In this document: positions 39,211 through 47,970 of the stretch, piece after piece
How positions within the stretch are numbered: the stretch's first letter is position 1
Layout of the letters: each line of letters begins with the position of its first letter
Assembly (NCBI RefSeq): GCF_014842915.1
Contig: NZ_JACYXI010000016.1
Location: 1-64,000 of the forward strand
Length of the DNA: 64,000 nt
Source of the DNA: Roseibium litorale
GTDB lineage: Bacteria > Pseudomonadota > Alphaproteobacteria > Rhizobiales > Stappiaceae
Reading direction: 5' to 3'
Position numbers and translations under genes: made by a program
Notes under the pieces: model-generated
Database searches by the model: none
Seen by the model: the letters and a program-made list of their open reading frames with translations, nothing else
Told to the model about the DNA's origin: nothing

Positions 39211-40449
39211 TCAACCATAAGTCCGCTCGTCGCTGATCACCTTGCCGTCGTTCGGCAAAGAGCCTGGATCGACAAATTGAACATCCCCTTTCAGCCCCGT
39301 GACGGCCTTCAAGGTCAGACCGACCGCCTCCAGTAACGAAGGTGTGCCCCCTGCCACTTCCACGGAAAGGGTCATGGCATCGCTTTCGCCCTTGCGGGTC
39401 ACAGCCAGCCGGGCCTTGGTCACTTCCTGATGAGCCTTCACCAGTTCTGCAATCTGGGCAGGGTCAACGAACATGCCCTTGATTTTGGTGCGTTGATCCG
39501 CACGGCCCATCCAGCCGCCGATCCGCCGGTTGGTCCGCCCGCAGGGAGAAAGACCCGGCAGCACGGCCGATAGATCTCCGGTGCCAAAGCGGATCATCGG
39601 ATAGGTCTTGTTGAAGCTGGTCACCACCAGTTCGCCGACATCCCCATCGGCAACCGGCTCTCCGGTTCCAGGGCGGACGATCTCGACAATATAGTCCTCA
39701 TTGACGATCATCCCTTCACGGGCAGAGCTTTCATAGGCAATCACACCCAGCTCAGCCGTAGCATAGCATTGGGAGACGTCGACCCCACGGTCCGCATATT
39801 CCTTGCGCAAAGAGGGGAAGAGGGCGCCCCCCGAGACCAGTGCCCGCTTGAAGGAAGAGGCATCGCGGCCCATTTCCTGAGCCTTGTCGAGCAGGATCTT
39901 GAGATGGTCAGGCGTCCCGACAAAGGCGCTCGGCTTCAGAACCTCGATCGCTTCGAGCTGAAGATCCGTATTGCCGACGCCTGCGGGCAGGACCGTGCAG
40001 CCAAGCGCTCTCGCACCGCAGTCCAGAATGAATCCTCCAGGGGTCAGGTGATAGGCGAAGGCGTTGAAGACCAGATCACCGGACCTGAACCCGGCTGCAT
40101 GCAGCGCCCGTGCCCCGTTCCAGGGATCGGATCCCGAAGGCTGCGGCTCAAAAATCGGACCTGGTGACATGAAGACGCGTTCCGCACCAGCAAGCCCGCC
40201 GGACAGGAACCCGCCGAAGGGGGGCTGCTCCTTCTGCAGCCTCATCAGGTCGGATTTGCGCAGAATAGGGAGAGCCGCGAGCGTGTCACGGCTCGTGATC
40301 GCAGTAGCATCGACGCCAGCCAGATGGCTTGCCCAGCCAGGCGCGGTCGCCTGTGCATGGGCAATGGCCGCCGGCAATTTGGCAAAAAGATCCGCCTCAC
40401 GCTGCGCCGGATCGCACCGGTCGCGCGCTTCAAACATGTCTGTGCTCAT
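39211..40449 (-). CDS. PaaK-like AMP-forming acyl-CoA ligase
   Basis: A 412-residue protein of the phenylacetate-CoA ligase family. Adenylate-forming blocks include CYATAELGVIAYES, MIRFGTGDLSAVL and the C-terminal hinge GRADQRTKIKGMFVDP. The Ser/Thr/Gly-rich ATP loop of typical PaaK (SSGTTG) is replaced around residue 95 by SPGPIFEPQPSGSD, so activity may differ. It is the last gene of a seven-gene operon with an ABC importer and another acyl-CoA synthetase, implying activation of an imported carboxylate. The substrate (aromatic acid, fatty acid or other) cannot be assigned. Confidence 0.85.
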   Translation of the reverse strand: MSTDMFEARDRCDPAQREADLFAKLPAAIAHAQATAPGWASHLAGVDATAITSRDTLAALPILRKSDLMRLQKEQPPFGGFLSGGLAGAERVFMSPGPIFEPQPSGSDPWNGARALHAAGFRSGDLVFNAFAYHLTPGGFILDCGARALGCTVLPAGVGNTDLQLEAIEVLKPSAFVGTPDHLKILLDKAQEMGRDASSFKRALVSGGALFPSLRKEYADRGVDVSQCYATAELGVIAYESSAREGMIVNEDYIVEIVRPGTGEPVADGDVGELVVTSFNKTYPMIRFGTGDLSAVLPGLSPCGRTNRRIGGWMGRADQRTKIKGMFVDPAQIAELVKAHQEVTKARLAVTRKGESDAMTLSVEVAGGTPSLLEAVGLTLKAVTGLKGDVQFVDPGSLPNDGKVISDERTYG

Positions 40450-40470
40450 GGTCCTTCTCCGGTCTGCCCG

Positions 40471-41319
40471 TCAGGCGAGCCAACGCTTTCTTCGCTTGTA
40501 ATGTTTGACATTGCGGAAGGACTTCCGCCCTTCGCCGCCGACACCCAGGTAGAATTCCTTGACGTCCTCGTTGTCCCGCAGGGCTTTCGCATCCCCGTCC
40601 AGAACGATGCGGCCAGCCTCCAGAATGTAGCCGTAGGTGGCATAGCGCAGCGCAACGTTGGTGTTCTGCTCGGCCAGCAGGAAGGAGACGCCTTCCCGCT
40701 CGTTGAGCTGCTTCACGATTTCGAAGATTTCCTCGACCAGCTGCGGCGCAAGCCCCATGGAAGGCTCGTCCAGCAGGATCATTTCGGGCCGGCTCATCAG
40801 CGCGCGGCCAATCGCGCACATCTGCTGTTCCCCGCCAGAGGTGTAGCCCGCCTGGCTTTGCCGCCGCTCCCTGAGCCGCGGGAAATAATTATAGACCATC
40901 TCAAGATCGGCCTTGATCGCCGCTGCCCCGTCCTTGCGGGTATAGGCGCCGGTCAGGAGGTTTTCCTCAATGGACAGATGACCAAAGCAATGGCGGCCTT
41001 CCATCACCTGAATGCAGCCCTTGCGGACCAGATCATTGGGGGAAAGCGCCTGCACCTCGTCGCCCTTGAAGACAATCTTACCCTTGGTCACCTCGCCGCG
41101 CTCTGCACCAAGCAGATTTGAGATCGCTTTCAACGTGGTCGTTTTGCCCGCGCCATTCGCGCCCAGAAGTGCAACGATCCCGCCGCGCGGAATGGTCAGC
41201 GAAACCCCTTTGAGCACCAGGATCACGTGGTCGTAGATAACTTCGATATTGTTGACCGACAGGATCGTGTCACCAGCAGAAGCAGGTTCCTTTGTCCGTG
41301 TCATTTCCTGGGTCTGCAT
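40471..41319 (-). CDS. livF: Branched-chain-type ABC transporter, ATPase (LivF-like)
   Basis: A 282-residue ABC ATPase. It has Walker A GANGAGKTT, signature TSGGEQQMCAIGRAL and Walker B MILLDEPSMGLAP, with LivF-type features. A family-specific C-terminal extension (GVGGEGRKSFRNVKHYKRRKRW) is Lys/Arg-rich. Together with LivG it powers import by LivHM. It is 22 bp from the PaaK-like gene. The adjoining SBP gene is separated by a strong 15-bp hairpin. Confidence 0.93.
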   Translation of the reverse strand: MQTQEMTRTKEPASAGDTILSVNNIEVIYDHVILVLKGVSLTIPRGGIVALLGANGAGKTTTLKAISNLLGAERGEVTKGKIVFKGDEVQALSPNDLVRKGCIQVMEGRHCFGHLSIEENLLTGAYTRKDGAAAIKADLEMVYNYFPRLRERRQSQAGYTSGGEQQMCAIGRALMSRPEMILLDEPSMGLAPQLVEEIFEIVKQLNEREGVSFLLAEQNTNVALRYATYGYILEAGRIVLDGDAKALRDNEDVKEFYLGVGGEGRKSFRNVKHYKRRKRWLA

Positions 41320-41348
41320 GGTCTGTGCGCTCCGGCTTGCGAGTGTCC

Positions 41349-41386
41349 GTTCTTCCGCCCGGCCCGGGAGAGCCGGGCGGAAGAAC
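41349..41386 (-). terminator. Intercistronic hairpin between the binding-protein gene and livF
   Basis: A perfect 15-bp stem (41349-41363 with 41372-41386) around an eight-base loop, with no T-run. It begins 22 bp past the SBP stop. It is likely to protect or partially end the upstream mRNA so that binding protein is made in excess. Confidence 0.7.
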
Positions 41387-41407
41387 CTGTTGCGTCAGGC
41401 CGCCCGG

Positions 41408-42736
41408 TCAGTTCGGGCAGGCTTCGGTGCGCGCCGGCCAGGGCGCATTCTTTTCGGCATAGTCCTTCGCAGCCGCTTCAAGCAGCGGACGGACGACATC
41501 GGTCATCGGCTCGATCCAGCCGCTGGCCCGCTGCCACTGCTTGCCATCCCATTCCTGAATGAAGACCGGATGGCTACCCGCGTGATCCTCGCAGGTCACC
41601 TTCATGGGGTGGGCAAAGTCAGGAAGGCCGATTTCAGCAAGCCGCTCAGCAGTGAGATTCAAGGATTCGAGGCCAATACGCATGTCCTCGCCCGTCAAAG
41701 CTTTTTTGCCGGTCTTTTCCTGAGCGTTGCGGATGGCTTCCGCGATAATCACCGAGTTGAGAACGCCGCGGTTATACAGCGTGGACGCAAAGCTGCTCGG
41801 CTCTGTCTGGGACTTGCCAGCATCAATCACCAGCTTCTTGATGTCGTCAAGCGCCTTGAAATCCGAGCCAACGCCCGAGAAGTTCATCGCCTTGTAACCC
41901 TTTGCTGCTTCACCACCGGCAGCGGCGTCCTCATCACCAGCCGACCACCACACGCCGATGAATTTCTCCATCGGGAAGCGGGTCTTGACCGCTTCCTTGA
42001 CCGCCGTCGGGGTCATCGCACCCCAGCCCCACATAACCATATAGTCCGGACGGTCGCGGCGGATGTTCAGCCACTGAGACGACTGATTCTGCATTTCCTT
42101 GCCCGGAACCGGGTATTGCAGCAGCTCAAAGCCGTACTTCTGGGAAAGCTGCTCAAGCAGCGGAATCGGCTCACGGCCATAGCCTGCGTCCAGGAAGATG
42201 TAGCCGATCTTCTTGCCCTTCAGCTTCTCGAGACCGCCTTCCTGCTCACCGATGTACTTGATCGCAACCGACGCACCGTCCCAATAAGTGTCCGGAACGT
42301 TGAAGATCCAGGGGAAGGTGTTGCCGACAGCTGCGGCTGAGAGGCCATAGCCCATGGACAGCATCGGGATCTTGTCGACACCCGCTTTCGGGATCAGCTG
42401 AAGAGTGATGCCGGTTGAATAGGGGTTATAGACCAGCGCGTTCTTGCCTTTGGTGGACTCGTAACACTCGACGCCCTTCTGCGCGTCATAGCCGGTCTCA
42501 CATTCTTCGATGGCAATCTTGACGCCGCCGATTCCGCCGTCGCGCTCATTCAGCATGGCCAGATAGTCATGCATGCCATTTGCAATATGAACGCCCGAGC
42601 CAGCGTAGGCACCTGTCCGGTAGGTCAGAAGCGGCACATAGTTGGTGTCTTCCGCCACAGCCTGGCTGAAACTACCGGATGCTCCCATGATGAGCGCGGC
42701 GGCAGTGCCAAGCGCGAGATGCTTCAAGTACGTCAT
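41408..42736 (-). CDS. Liv-type ABC transporter substrate-binding protein
   Basis: A 442-residue periplasmic binding protein (Peripla_BP_6/LivK-like) with a signal peptide (about 1-28, AVAEDT). Mature blocks include GVHIANGMHDYLAMLNERDGGIGGVKI and a Cys pair region EECETGYDAQKGVECYE. Aromatic-acid and branched-chain amino-acid binders share this fold. GGGAGG precedes ATG 42736 perfectly and overrides the longer frame to 42796. Immediate neighbours are LivHMGF and two CoA ligases, which favours a hydrophobic carboxylate ligand over leucine. Confidence 0.92.
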   Translation of the reverse strand: MTYLKHLALGTAAALIMGASGSFSQAVAEDTNYVPLLTYRTGAYAGSGVHIANGMHDYLAMLNERDGGIGGVKIAIEECETGYDAQKGVECYESTKGKNALVYNPYSTGITLQLIPKAGVDKIPMLSMGYGLSAAAVGNTFPWIFNVPDTYWDGASVAIKYIGEQEGGLEKLKGKKIGYIFLDAGYGREPIPLLEQLSQKYGFELLQYPVPGKEMQNQSSQWLNIRRDRPDYMVMWGWGAMTPTAVKEAVKTRFPMEKFIGVWWSAGDEDAAAGGEAAKGYKAMNFSGVGSDFKALDDIKKLVIDAGKSQTEPSSFASTLYNRGVLNSVIIAEAIRNAQEKTGKKALTGEDMRIGLESLNLTAERLAEIGLPDFAHPMKVTCEDHAGSHPVFIQEWDGKQWQRASGWIEPMTDVVRPLLEAAAKDYAEKNAPWPARTEACPN

Positions 42737-42847
42737 CCAATTCCTCCCTTGCGGCTGAAGCAGCACTCCAAGCCACCGGACCCATTGTTGCGCCACTCCT
42801 CCCCGGACGGGCCCGTTGTCCGGATGGCGTGTCGTGAGCGCTGCCGT

Positions 42848-43924
42848 TCAATAAGGGAACGGCCACACCCGAAGCTTTTGCTTGCCGATCTGCCAGAGCC
42901 GGGCAAATCCGTGTGGCTCCACGATCAGGAAGAAGATAATCAGCGCGCCGACGATCATGAAGGTGAGATGCTCAACCGTTGCGGCCTCAACATCGATGCC
43001 GATCATGCCCGGCACGAATTTCAGGATTACCGGCAGGATCCAGATGAAGGCTGCGCCCATGAAGGCCCCCGACAGACTGCCGAGACCGCCCAGGATCACC
43101 ATGAACAGGATCTGGAACGACAGCTTGATCGAATAGGACGACGGCTCCGCAGCGCTCAGCCAGAAGAACACCATCATGGCCCCGGCAACACCGCAGATGA
43201 AGGACGAGACGGCAAAGGCCAGCAGCTTGGTCTGCAGCGGGCGGATGCCCATCAGTTCGGCGGCAATGTCCATGTCGCGGATCATCATCCAGGACCGGCC
43301 AATCCGGCCGCGCAGCACATTCGCCATCAACAGCGCGATGACGGACGTGATGGCCAAAACAATGAAATAGCGGGTCAGAGGCGTAGCTTCCGGTCCTGTG
43401 ATCAGGATGCCGAACATGTCACGGCTTGGCACTTCGATCGCGCCGGATGCGTTGTAGTTGTATAGCCACGGAATGCGGATAAAGCACCATTCCAGGAAAA
43501 ACTGGGCGGCGAGCGTGGTGACCGCAAGATAGAGGCCCTTGATCCGGAGGCTCGGCAAGCCGAACACGGCACCGATGGCCGCCGAGAAGAACCCGGAGCA
43601 CAGCACCATGACGATGACGTTCACCTCCGGGAAGAGAGACGTCAGCTTATAGGCCGAATAAGCGCCGACGCCCATGAAAGCGCCAGTTCCCAGGGAGAGC
43701 TGCCCGGCAAAACCGGTCAGGATGTTGAGCCCGATGGCGGCCAGGGAAAAGACCAGGAACGGGATCATGATCGACGTCAGGACAAAGTCGTTCGCTGTCA
43801 GCGGAATGCCCACAAAGGCAATCAGCAGGATGACAGCCAGGCCGATCCGGTCCTGACGGATCGGGAACAGCGCCTGATCGGCTTCGTAGCTCGTTTTGAA
43901 TTGGCCGGCTTCGCGATAGAACAT
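42848..43924 (-). CDS. livM: Liv-type ABC transporter permease (LivM-like)
   Basis: A 358-residue inner-membrane permease with about nine or ten helices. The family block GLNILTGFAGQLSLGTGAFMGVGAYSAY lies near residue 68, and the EAA-like loop RAIGRSWMMIRDMDIAAELMGI is in the second half. ATG 43924 lies four bp after the livH stop; the longer frame (43957) would overlap livH. Confidence 0.93.
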   Translation of the reverse strand: MFYREAGQFKTSYEADQALFPIRQDRIGLAVILLIAFVGIPLTANDFVLTSIMIPFLVFSLAAIGLNILTGFAGQLSLGTGAFMGVGAYSAYKLTSLFPEVNVIVMVLCSGFFSAAIGAVFGLPSLRIKGLYLAVTTLAAQFFLEWCFIRIPWLYNYNASGAIEVPSRDMFGILITGPEATPLTRYFIVLAITSVIALLMANVLRGRIGRSWMMIRDMDIAAELMGIRPLQTKLLAFAVSSFICGVAGAMMVFFWLSAAEPSSYSIKLSFQILFMVILGGLGSLSGAFMGAAFIWILPVILKFVPGMIGIDVEAATVEHLTFMIVGALIIFFLIVEPHGFARLWQIGKQKLRVWPFPY

Positions 43925-43928
43925 GTGC

Positions 43929-44888
43929 TTACACCCGCTCGATGATGCGTTCGCCAAACAGACCCTGCGGACGGAACAGCAGGAAGATCAGCGCGATGAT
44001 ATAGGCAAGCCACGACTCGATGCCGCCGCCCACAAGTCCGCCCCAGTAGATTTCACCGATCTTCTCGCCGAAGCCGATGATCAGGCCGCCGATGATGGCG
44101 CCGGGGATGGAAGTGAACCCGCCAAGAATGAGAACGGGCAGCGCCTTGAAGGCGACGATTTCGAGGGCGAAGGACACATCGGACCGTGCGCCCCACATGA
44201 TGCCGGTCGCAAGGGCCACAAGCCCTGCGGCGAACCATACGATGGCCCAGATCTGATTGAGCGAAATGCCCACCGACAGAGCGGCCTGATGGTCGTCGGC
44301 GACGGCGCGCAACGCACGACCGATGCGGGTCTTGTTGAAGAAGATACCGAGCGCCGTCACCATCAGGATAGCAATCACCGCTGCGGCGATGTCGATGTGC
44401 TGAAGGATAACCAGGCCCCGCTCGCCCATCTCGAAAGCCGTCGATCCTGTCGGCAGTCCCAATTCCTCGGCGATCATGCGCTTTGGCTCGCCGCCAAAGA
44501 CGAATTCACCGAGACCGATCAGGAAATAGGTCAGGCCAATGGTGGCCATGAGCAAGATGATATCCGGCTGGTTGACCAGCGGCCGCATGACGAACCGCTC
44601 GATGCCATAGGCCAGCGCCCCCATCACCCCGATGGTCAGAAGCAGGGCCAGCAGCGCGGGCACGCCGCTTTCGTAGAACCCGACCAATGTCAGGCCCGCG
44701 AACACCACCATGATGCCCTGAGCAAAATTGAAGACACCCGACGCCTTGAAGATCAGGACGAAGCCAAGCGCGATCAGCGCATAGAGAATTCCGGCGACAA
44801 AGCCTTCCCACAGAACCTGGAGGAAGAAGTCCGGCATTTCGACCATCTGGACAAAGGGTCCGATGAAAATATCGTAGAGCATCTGCAT
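43929..44888 (-). CDS. livH: Liv-type ABC transporter permease (LivH-like)
   Basis: A 319-residue permease with about eight helices. It contains the LivH block LYALIALGFVLIFKASGVFNFAQG and the EAA-type loop KTRIGRALRAVADDHQAALSVGI. It forms the membrane channel with LivM. livG lies 8 bp upstream. Confidence 0.94.
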   Translation of the reverse strand: MQMLYDIFIGPFVQMVEMPDFFLQVLWEGFVAGILYALIALGFVLIFKASGVFNFAQGIMVVFAGLTLVGFYESGVPALLALLLTIGVMGALAYGIERFVMRPLVNQPDIILLMATIGLTYFLIGLGEFVFGGEPKRMIAEELGLPTGSTAFEMGERGLVILQHIDIAAAVIAILMVTALGIFFNKTRIGRALRAVADDHQAALSVGISLNQIWAIVWFAAGLVALATGIMWGARSDVSFALEIVAFKALPVLILGGFTSIPGAIIGGLIIGFGEKIGEIYWGGLVGGGIESWLAYIIALIFLLFRPQGLFGERIIERV

Positions 44889-44896
44889 TCCCCCCG

Positions 44897-45721
44897 TCAG
44901 TGGCTCACGCCGAGATAGGCGTCGATCACCGCCTGGCTTGCCTGCACTTCCTCCGGCGGGCCATCAGCGATCTTCTTGCCGTAATCCAGCACGACCACCC
45001 GGTCGGACAGATCCATCACGACGCCCATATCATGCTCGATCAGGGCGATTGTGGTGCCGAACTCCTGATTGACGTCGACGATGAAGCGGCTCATGTCCTC
45101 TTTTTCTTCAAGGTTCATGCCGGCCATCGGCTCGTCGAGCAGCAGAAGCTCCGGCTCCATGGCCAGTGCCCGTCCCAGCTCCACCCGCTTTTGCAACCCG
45201 TAGGGCAGCTTGCCGACCGGTGTCTTGCGGATGGCCTGGATTTCCAGGAAATCGATGATGTCCTCGACCTTGCGGCGATGCTCGATCTCTTCCCGGCGTG
45301 CCGGGCCGAACCAGGCCATTTGCCATAGGAAGTTGCGGTGCATCTTGAGCGACCTGCCGGACATGATGTTGTCCAAAGTGGTCATGCCCTTGAACAGCGC
45401 CACGTTCTGGAACGTGCGGGCAATGCCCTGGCTGGCGGCCTCATAGGGCTTCATCTTGCGGCGCACTTCGCCGCGCCAGGTGATGGTGCCTTCCTGAGGA
45501 TGATAGAAGCCGTTGATCACGTTCAGCATCGAGGTCTTGCCCGCGCCGTTCGGACCGATGATCGCCCGGATTTCCCCCTTCTGAATGTCGAAGGAAATAT
45601 TGGTGATGGCCTTCACCCCGCCGAAGGACAGGGAGACGTTGTCGACCCGCAGCAGCAGGTCACGTTCCTTGGTCGGGGCCTGCCCCGCAGGCTGCGCAAG
45701 ATTACTGACGATGGCGTTCAT
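44897..45721 (-). CDS. livG: Branched-chain-type ABC transporter, ATPase (LivG-like)
   Basis: A 274-residue ABC ATPase. It has Walker A GPNGAGKTSMLN, the LivG-type insertion RTFQNVALFKGMTTLDNI, signature LPYGLQKRVELGRAL and Walker B LLLLDEPMAGMNLEEKEDM. Its ATG overlaps the stop of the acyl-CoA synthetase gene by four bases, so importer and ligase are translationally coupled. Confidence 0.94.
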   Translation of the reverse strand: MNAIVSNLAQPAGQAPTKERDLLLRVDNVSLSFGGVKAITNISFDIQKGEIRAIIGPNGAGKTSMLNVINGFYHPQEGTITWRGEVRRKMKPYEAASQGIARTFQNVALFKGMTTLDNIMSGRSLKMHRNFLWQMAWFGPARREEIEHRRKVEDIIDFLEIQAIRKTPVGKLPYGLQKRVELGRALAMEPELLLLDEPMAGMNLEEKEDMSRFIVDVNQEFGTTIALIEHDMGVVMDLSDRVVVLDYGKKIADGPPEEVQASQAVIDAYLGVSH

Positions 45722-47715
45722 TCGGCAGCCTCCTGCGTGGAGCCAGAGGGCACGTGGGTGGCCATGCTCCGGATTTCGACCGTCGCCTCGATGGCGCCGA
45801 CACGGCCATCCTCGAAGGTCACTTCAGTGCGCACATGTTTGGAGGAAGACCCGTCATAAAGGGCTTCGATCAGCGGCGCATAGCGCTCGGCGATGAAAGA
45901 GCGGCGGACCTTCTGCGTCCGGGTCAGCTCGCCATCATCCGCGTCGAGCTCCTTGTGCAGGATCAGGAATCGCTGCACCTGCGCCCCGGCCATCATCGGC
46001 TCACTGGCAAGATCCCGGTTCACCTCATCCACGTGGCTCTCGATCATCCGGTAAACGTCCGGATGGGCAGCCAGCTCCTGATAGCTCGCGTAATTCACAT
46101 TGTTACGCTCTGCCCAGGACCCGACGGCGGTCAGATCAATGTTGATGAACACACCGACCTTGTCCCGCTCATGCCCGAAGGCCACGGCCTCCTTGATGTT
46201 CGGGAAGAACTTGAGCTTGTTCTCGATGTATTTCGGCGCAAACAGGGACCCGTCGGTCAGCTTGCCGACGTCCTTCGCCCGGTCGATGATCTTGAGATGG
46301 CCGTTGTCCGCAATGAACCCGGCATCGCCCGTGAACACCCAGCCGTCTTCGGTCTTGGTGGAGCGGGTGGCCTCGTCGTTCTTGTAATACCGGACAAAGG
46401 TGCCGGGAGAGCGGTAGAGCACTTCGCCATTTTCGGCGATCTTCAGTTCGACCTCCGGAGCGGGTTTGCCGACCGTATCGCCGTAGATCTCGCCGTCCGG
46501 CTGAAGTGTAATGTAGACGCTCGCTTCCGTCTGGCCATAAAGCTGCTTCAGGTTCAGGCCAAGCGCCCGGTAGAACCGGAAGATCTCGGGACCAATCGCC
46601 TCCCCCGCCGTATAGCCCACCTTGAGACGGGTCAGACCCATGCGGTTCTTGAGCGGCCCATAGACGAAGAACTCGCCAAGCGCATAGAGCAGACGGTCCT
46701 TTGCCGGGACAGCTTCTCCATTGAGGATCTTCTCGCCGGCCCGGCGGGCGACCCCCATGAAGAAGTCGAACATCTTCTTCTTCACCCGGCCGGCATCCTC
46801 CATCTTCACCATGATAGCCGTCAGCATGTTTTCAAACACCCGCGGCGGTGCGAAGAAATAAGTTGGTGCGATTTCGAGCCTGTCGACGTCGATGGTGTCC
46901 ATGCTCTCGGGACAGTTCACGCAGTAACCAGCCAGATAGGCCTGGGCGAGCGAAAAGACGTGATCGCCGATCCAGGCAAGCGGCAGATAGGCGAGGGTTT
47001 CTTCGGTCTCGTCCAGCTTGTCGAAGGCGTTTGCATTGCGGGCGGAAATGACCAGATTGTCAAAGGAAAGCATCACCCCTTTCGGCCGGCCCGTGGTGCC
47101 TGAGGTGTAAAGCATCACCGCAATATCGGCACCCTGCTCCTCGGCGAACCCGGCTTCCCATTCGGCAGCTGCTTCCGGTCTTTGAGCAAGAACCAGCTGC
47201 CCGCGCTCCTGGACACCTTCGAAAGCATGAAGATGGCCGTGATCATAGTCACGCAAGCCGCGCGGCTCGTCGTAGACGATATCCGTCAGGGTCGGGACCT
47301 GCTCGCCCATCGACTGCAGCTTGTCGACCTGCTCCTGGTCCTCGACCACCGCGAAACGCACTTCCGCATGGCCAAGCACATAGGCCATTTCCTCGGCGAC
47401 CGAGTCTGCGTAAACGGGAACGGGGATGCCACCGAGCGCCTGGACAGCGACCATGGACCAGTAGAGGCGGGGCCGGTTCGAGCCGACGATAGCGACCTTG
47501 TCGCCTGCCGCAAGTCCCAGGTCCTTCAACCCCAGGGACAAGGCCCTGATCTCATCGCGGACTTCAGACCAGGTCCAGCTTTGCCAGATACCGAAATCTT
47601 TTTGCCGGACCGCAGTCCGGTTTCCGAAGCGCTGCGCATTGCGCAGCAAAATCTTCGGAAAGGTGTCCTCGCCGCCCGCAGCGGCGCCGGGCAGCCTTGC
47701 CATAGCGCGTTCCAT
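45718..47715 (-). CDS. Long-chain-type acyl-CoA synthetase (AMP-forming)
   Basis: A 665-residue adenylate-forming enzyme like FadD/ACSL. It has the P-loop MLYTSGTTGRPKGV (about residue 205), LYGQTEASVYITLQ, GWVFTGDAGFI and the hinge KIIDRAKDVGKLTDGSLFAPKYIEN. It activates a carboxylic acid with ATP and CoA. First gene of the operon with the Liv-type importer. Two ATGs at the N-terminus (47715 and 47703) cannot be separated by the weak ribosome-binding context. A two-component pair is divergently transcribed. Confidence 0.92.
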   Translation of the reverse strand: MERAMARLPGAAAGGEDTFPKILLRNAQRFGNRTAVRQKDFGIWQSWTWSEVRDEIRALSLGLKDLGLAAGDKVAIVGSNRPRLYWSMVAVQALGGIPVPVYADSVAEEMAYVLGHAEVRFAVVEDQEQVDKLQSMGEQVPTLTDIVYDEPRGLRDYDHGHLHAFEGVQERGQLVLAQRPEAAAEWEAGFAEEQGADIAVMLYTSGTTGRPKGVMLSFDNLVISARNANAFDKLDETEETLAYLPLAWIGDHVFSLAQAYLAGYCVNCPESMDTIDVDRLEIAPTYFFAPPRVFENMLTAIMVKMEDAGRVKKKMFDFFMGVARRAGEKILNGEAVPAKDRLLYALGEFFVYGPLKNRMGLTRLKVGYTAGEAIGPEIFRFYRALGLNLKQLYGQTEASVYITLQPDGEIYGDTVGKPAPEVELKIAENGEVLYRSPGTFVRYYKNDEATRSTKTEDGWVFTGDAGFIADNGHLKIIDRAKDVGKLTDGSLFAPKYIENKLKFFPNIKEAVAFGHERDKVGVFINIDLTAVGSWAERNNVNYASYQELAAHPDVYRMIESHVDEVNRDLASEPMMAGAQVQRFLILHKELDADDGELTRTQKVRRSFIAERYAPLIEALYDGSSSKHVRTEVTFEDGRVGAIEATVEIRSMATHVPSGSTQEAAE

Positions 47716-47970
47716 CCCTGTTAGGCTCGCCCCGTTTGCCGGGGTCGAATTTTATGTCCTCATCAAACAACCCTTCCGCCTGACCATTCAAGTCATTCTT
47801 TTTCAGGCCATCCTCCGGAAGGGTGTTCCCGGGACTGTTGAAACGCTAAGCCTCCGCAGTTACACCAGTATGATCCAATTATTACGAATTGTTTCGTCGG
47901 ACCAAATTCGACCAAAGGATAGCAGGCATGGGATCTGGCAAAGCGGAGAGCGCCGTCCTAATCTGCGGTC

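Noticed and set aside
45754..47103. 449-codon plus-strand frame opposite the acyl-CoA synthetase
   Set aside because: Antisense shadow of a conserved enzyme.
47890..47920. AT-rich short inverted repeat (CAATT...AATTG) before the hybrid kinase gene
   Set aside because: Only 5-bp arms in an AT-rich patch; too weak to call an operator.
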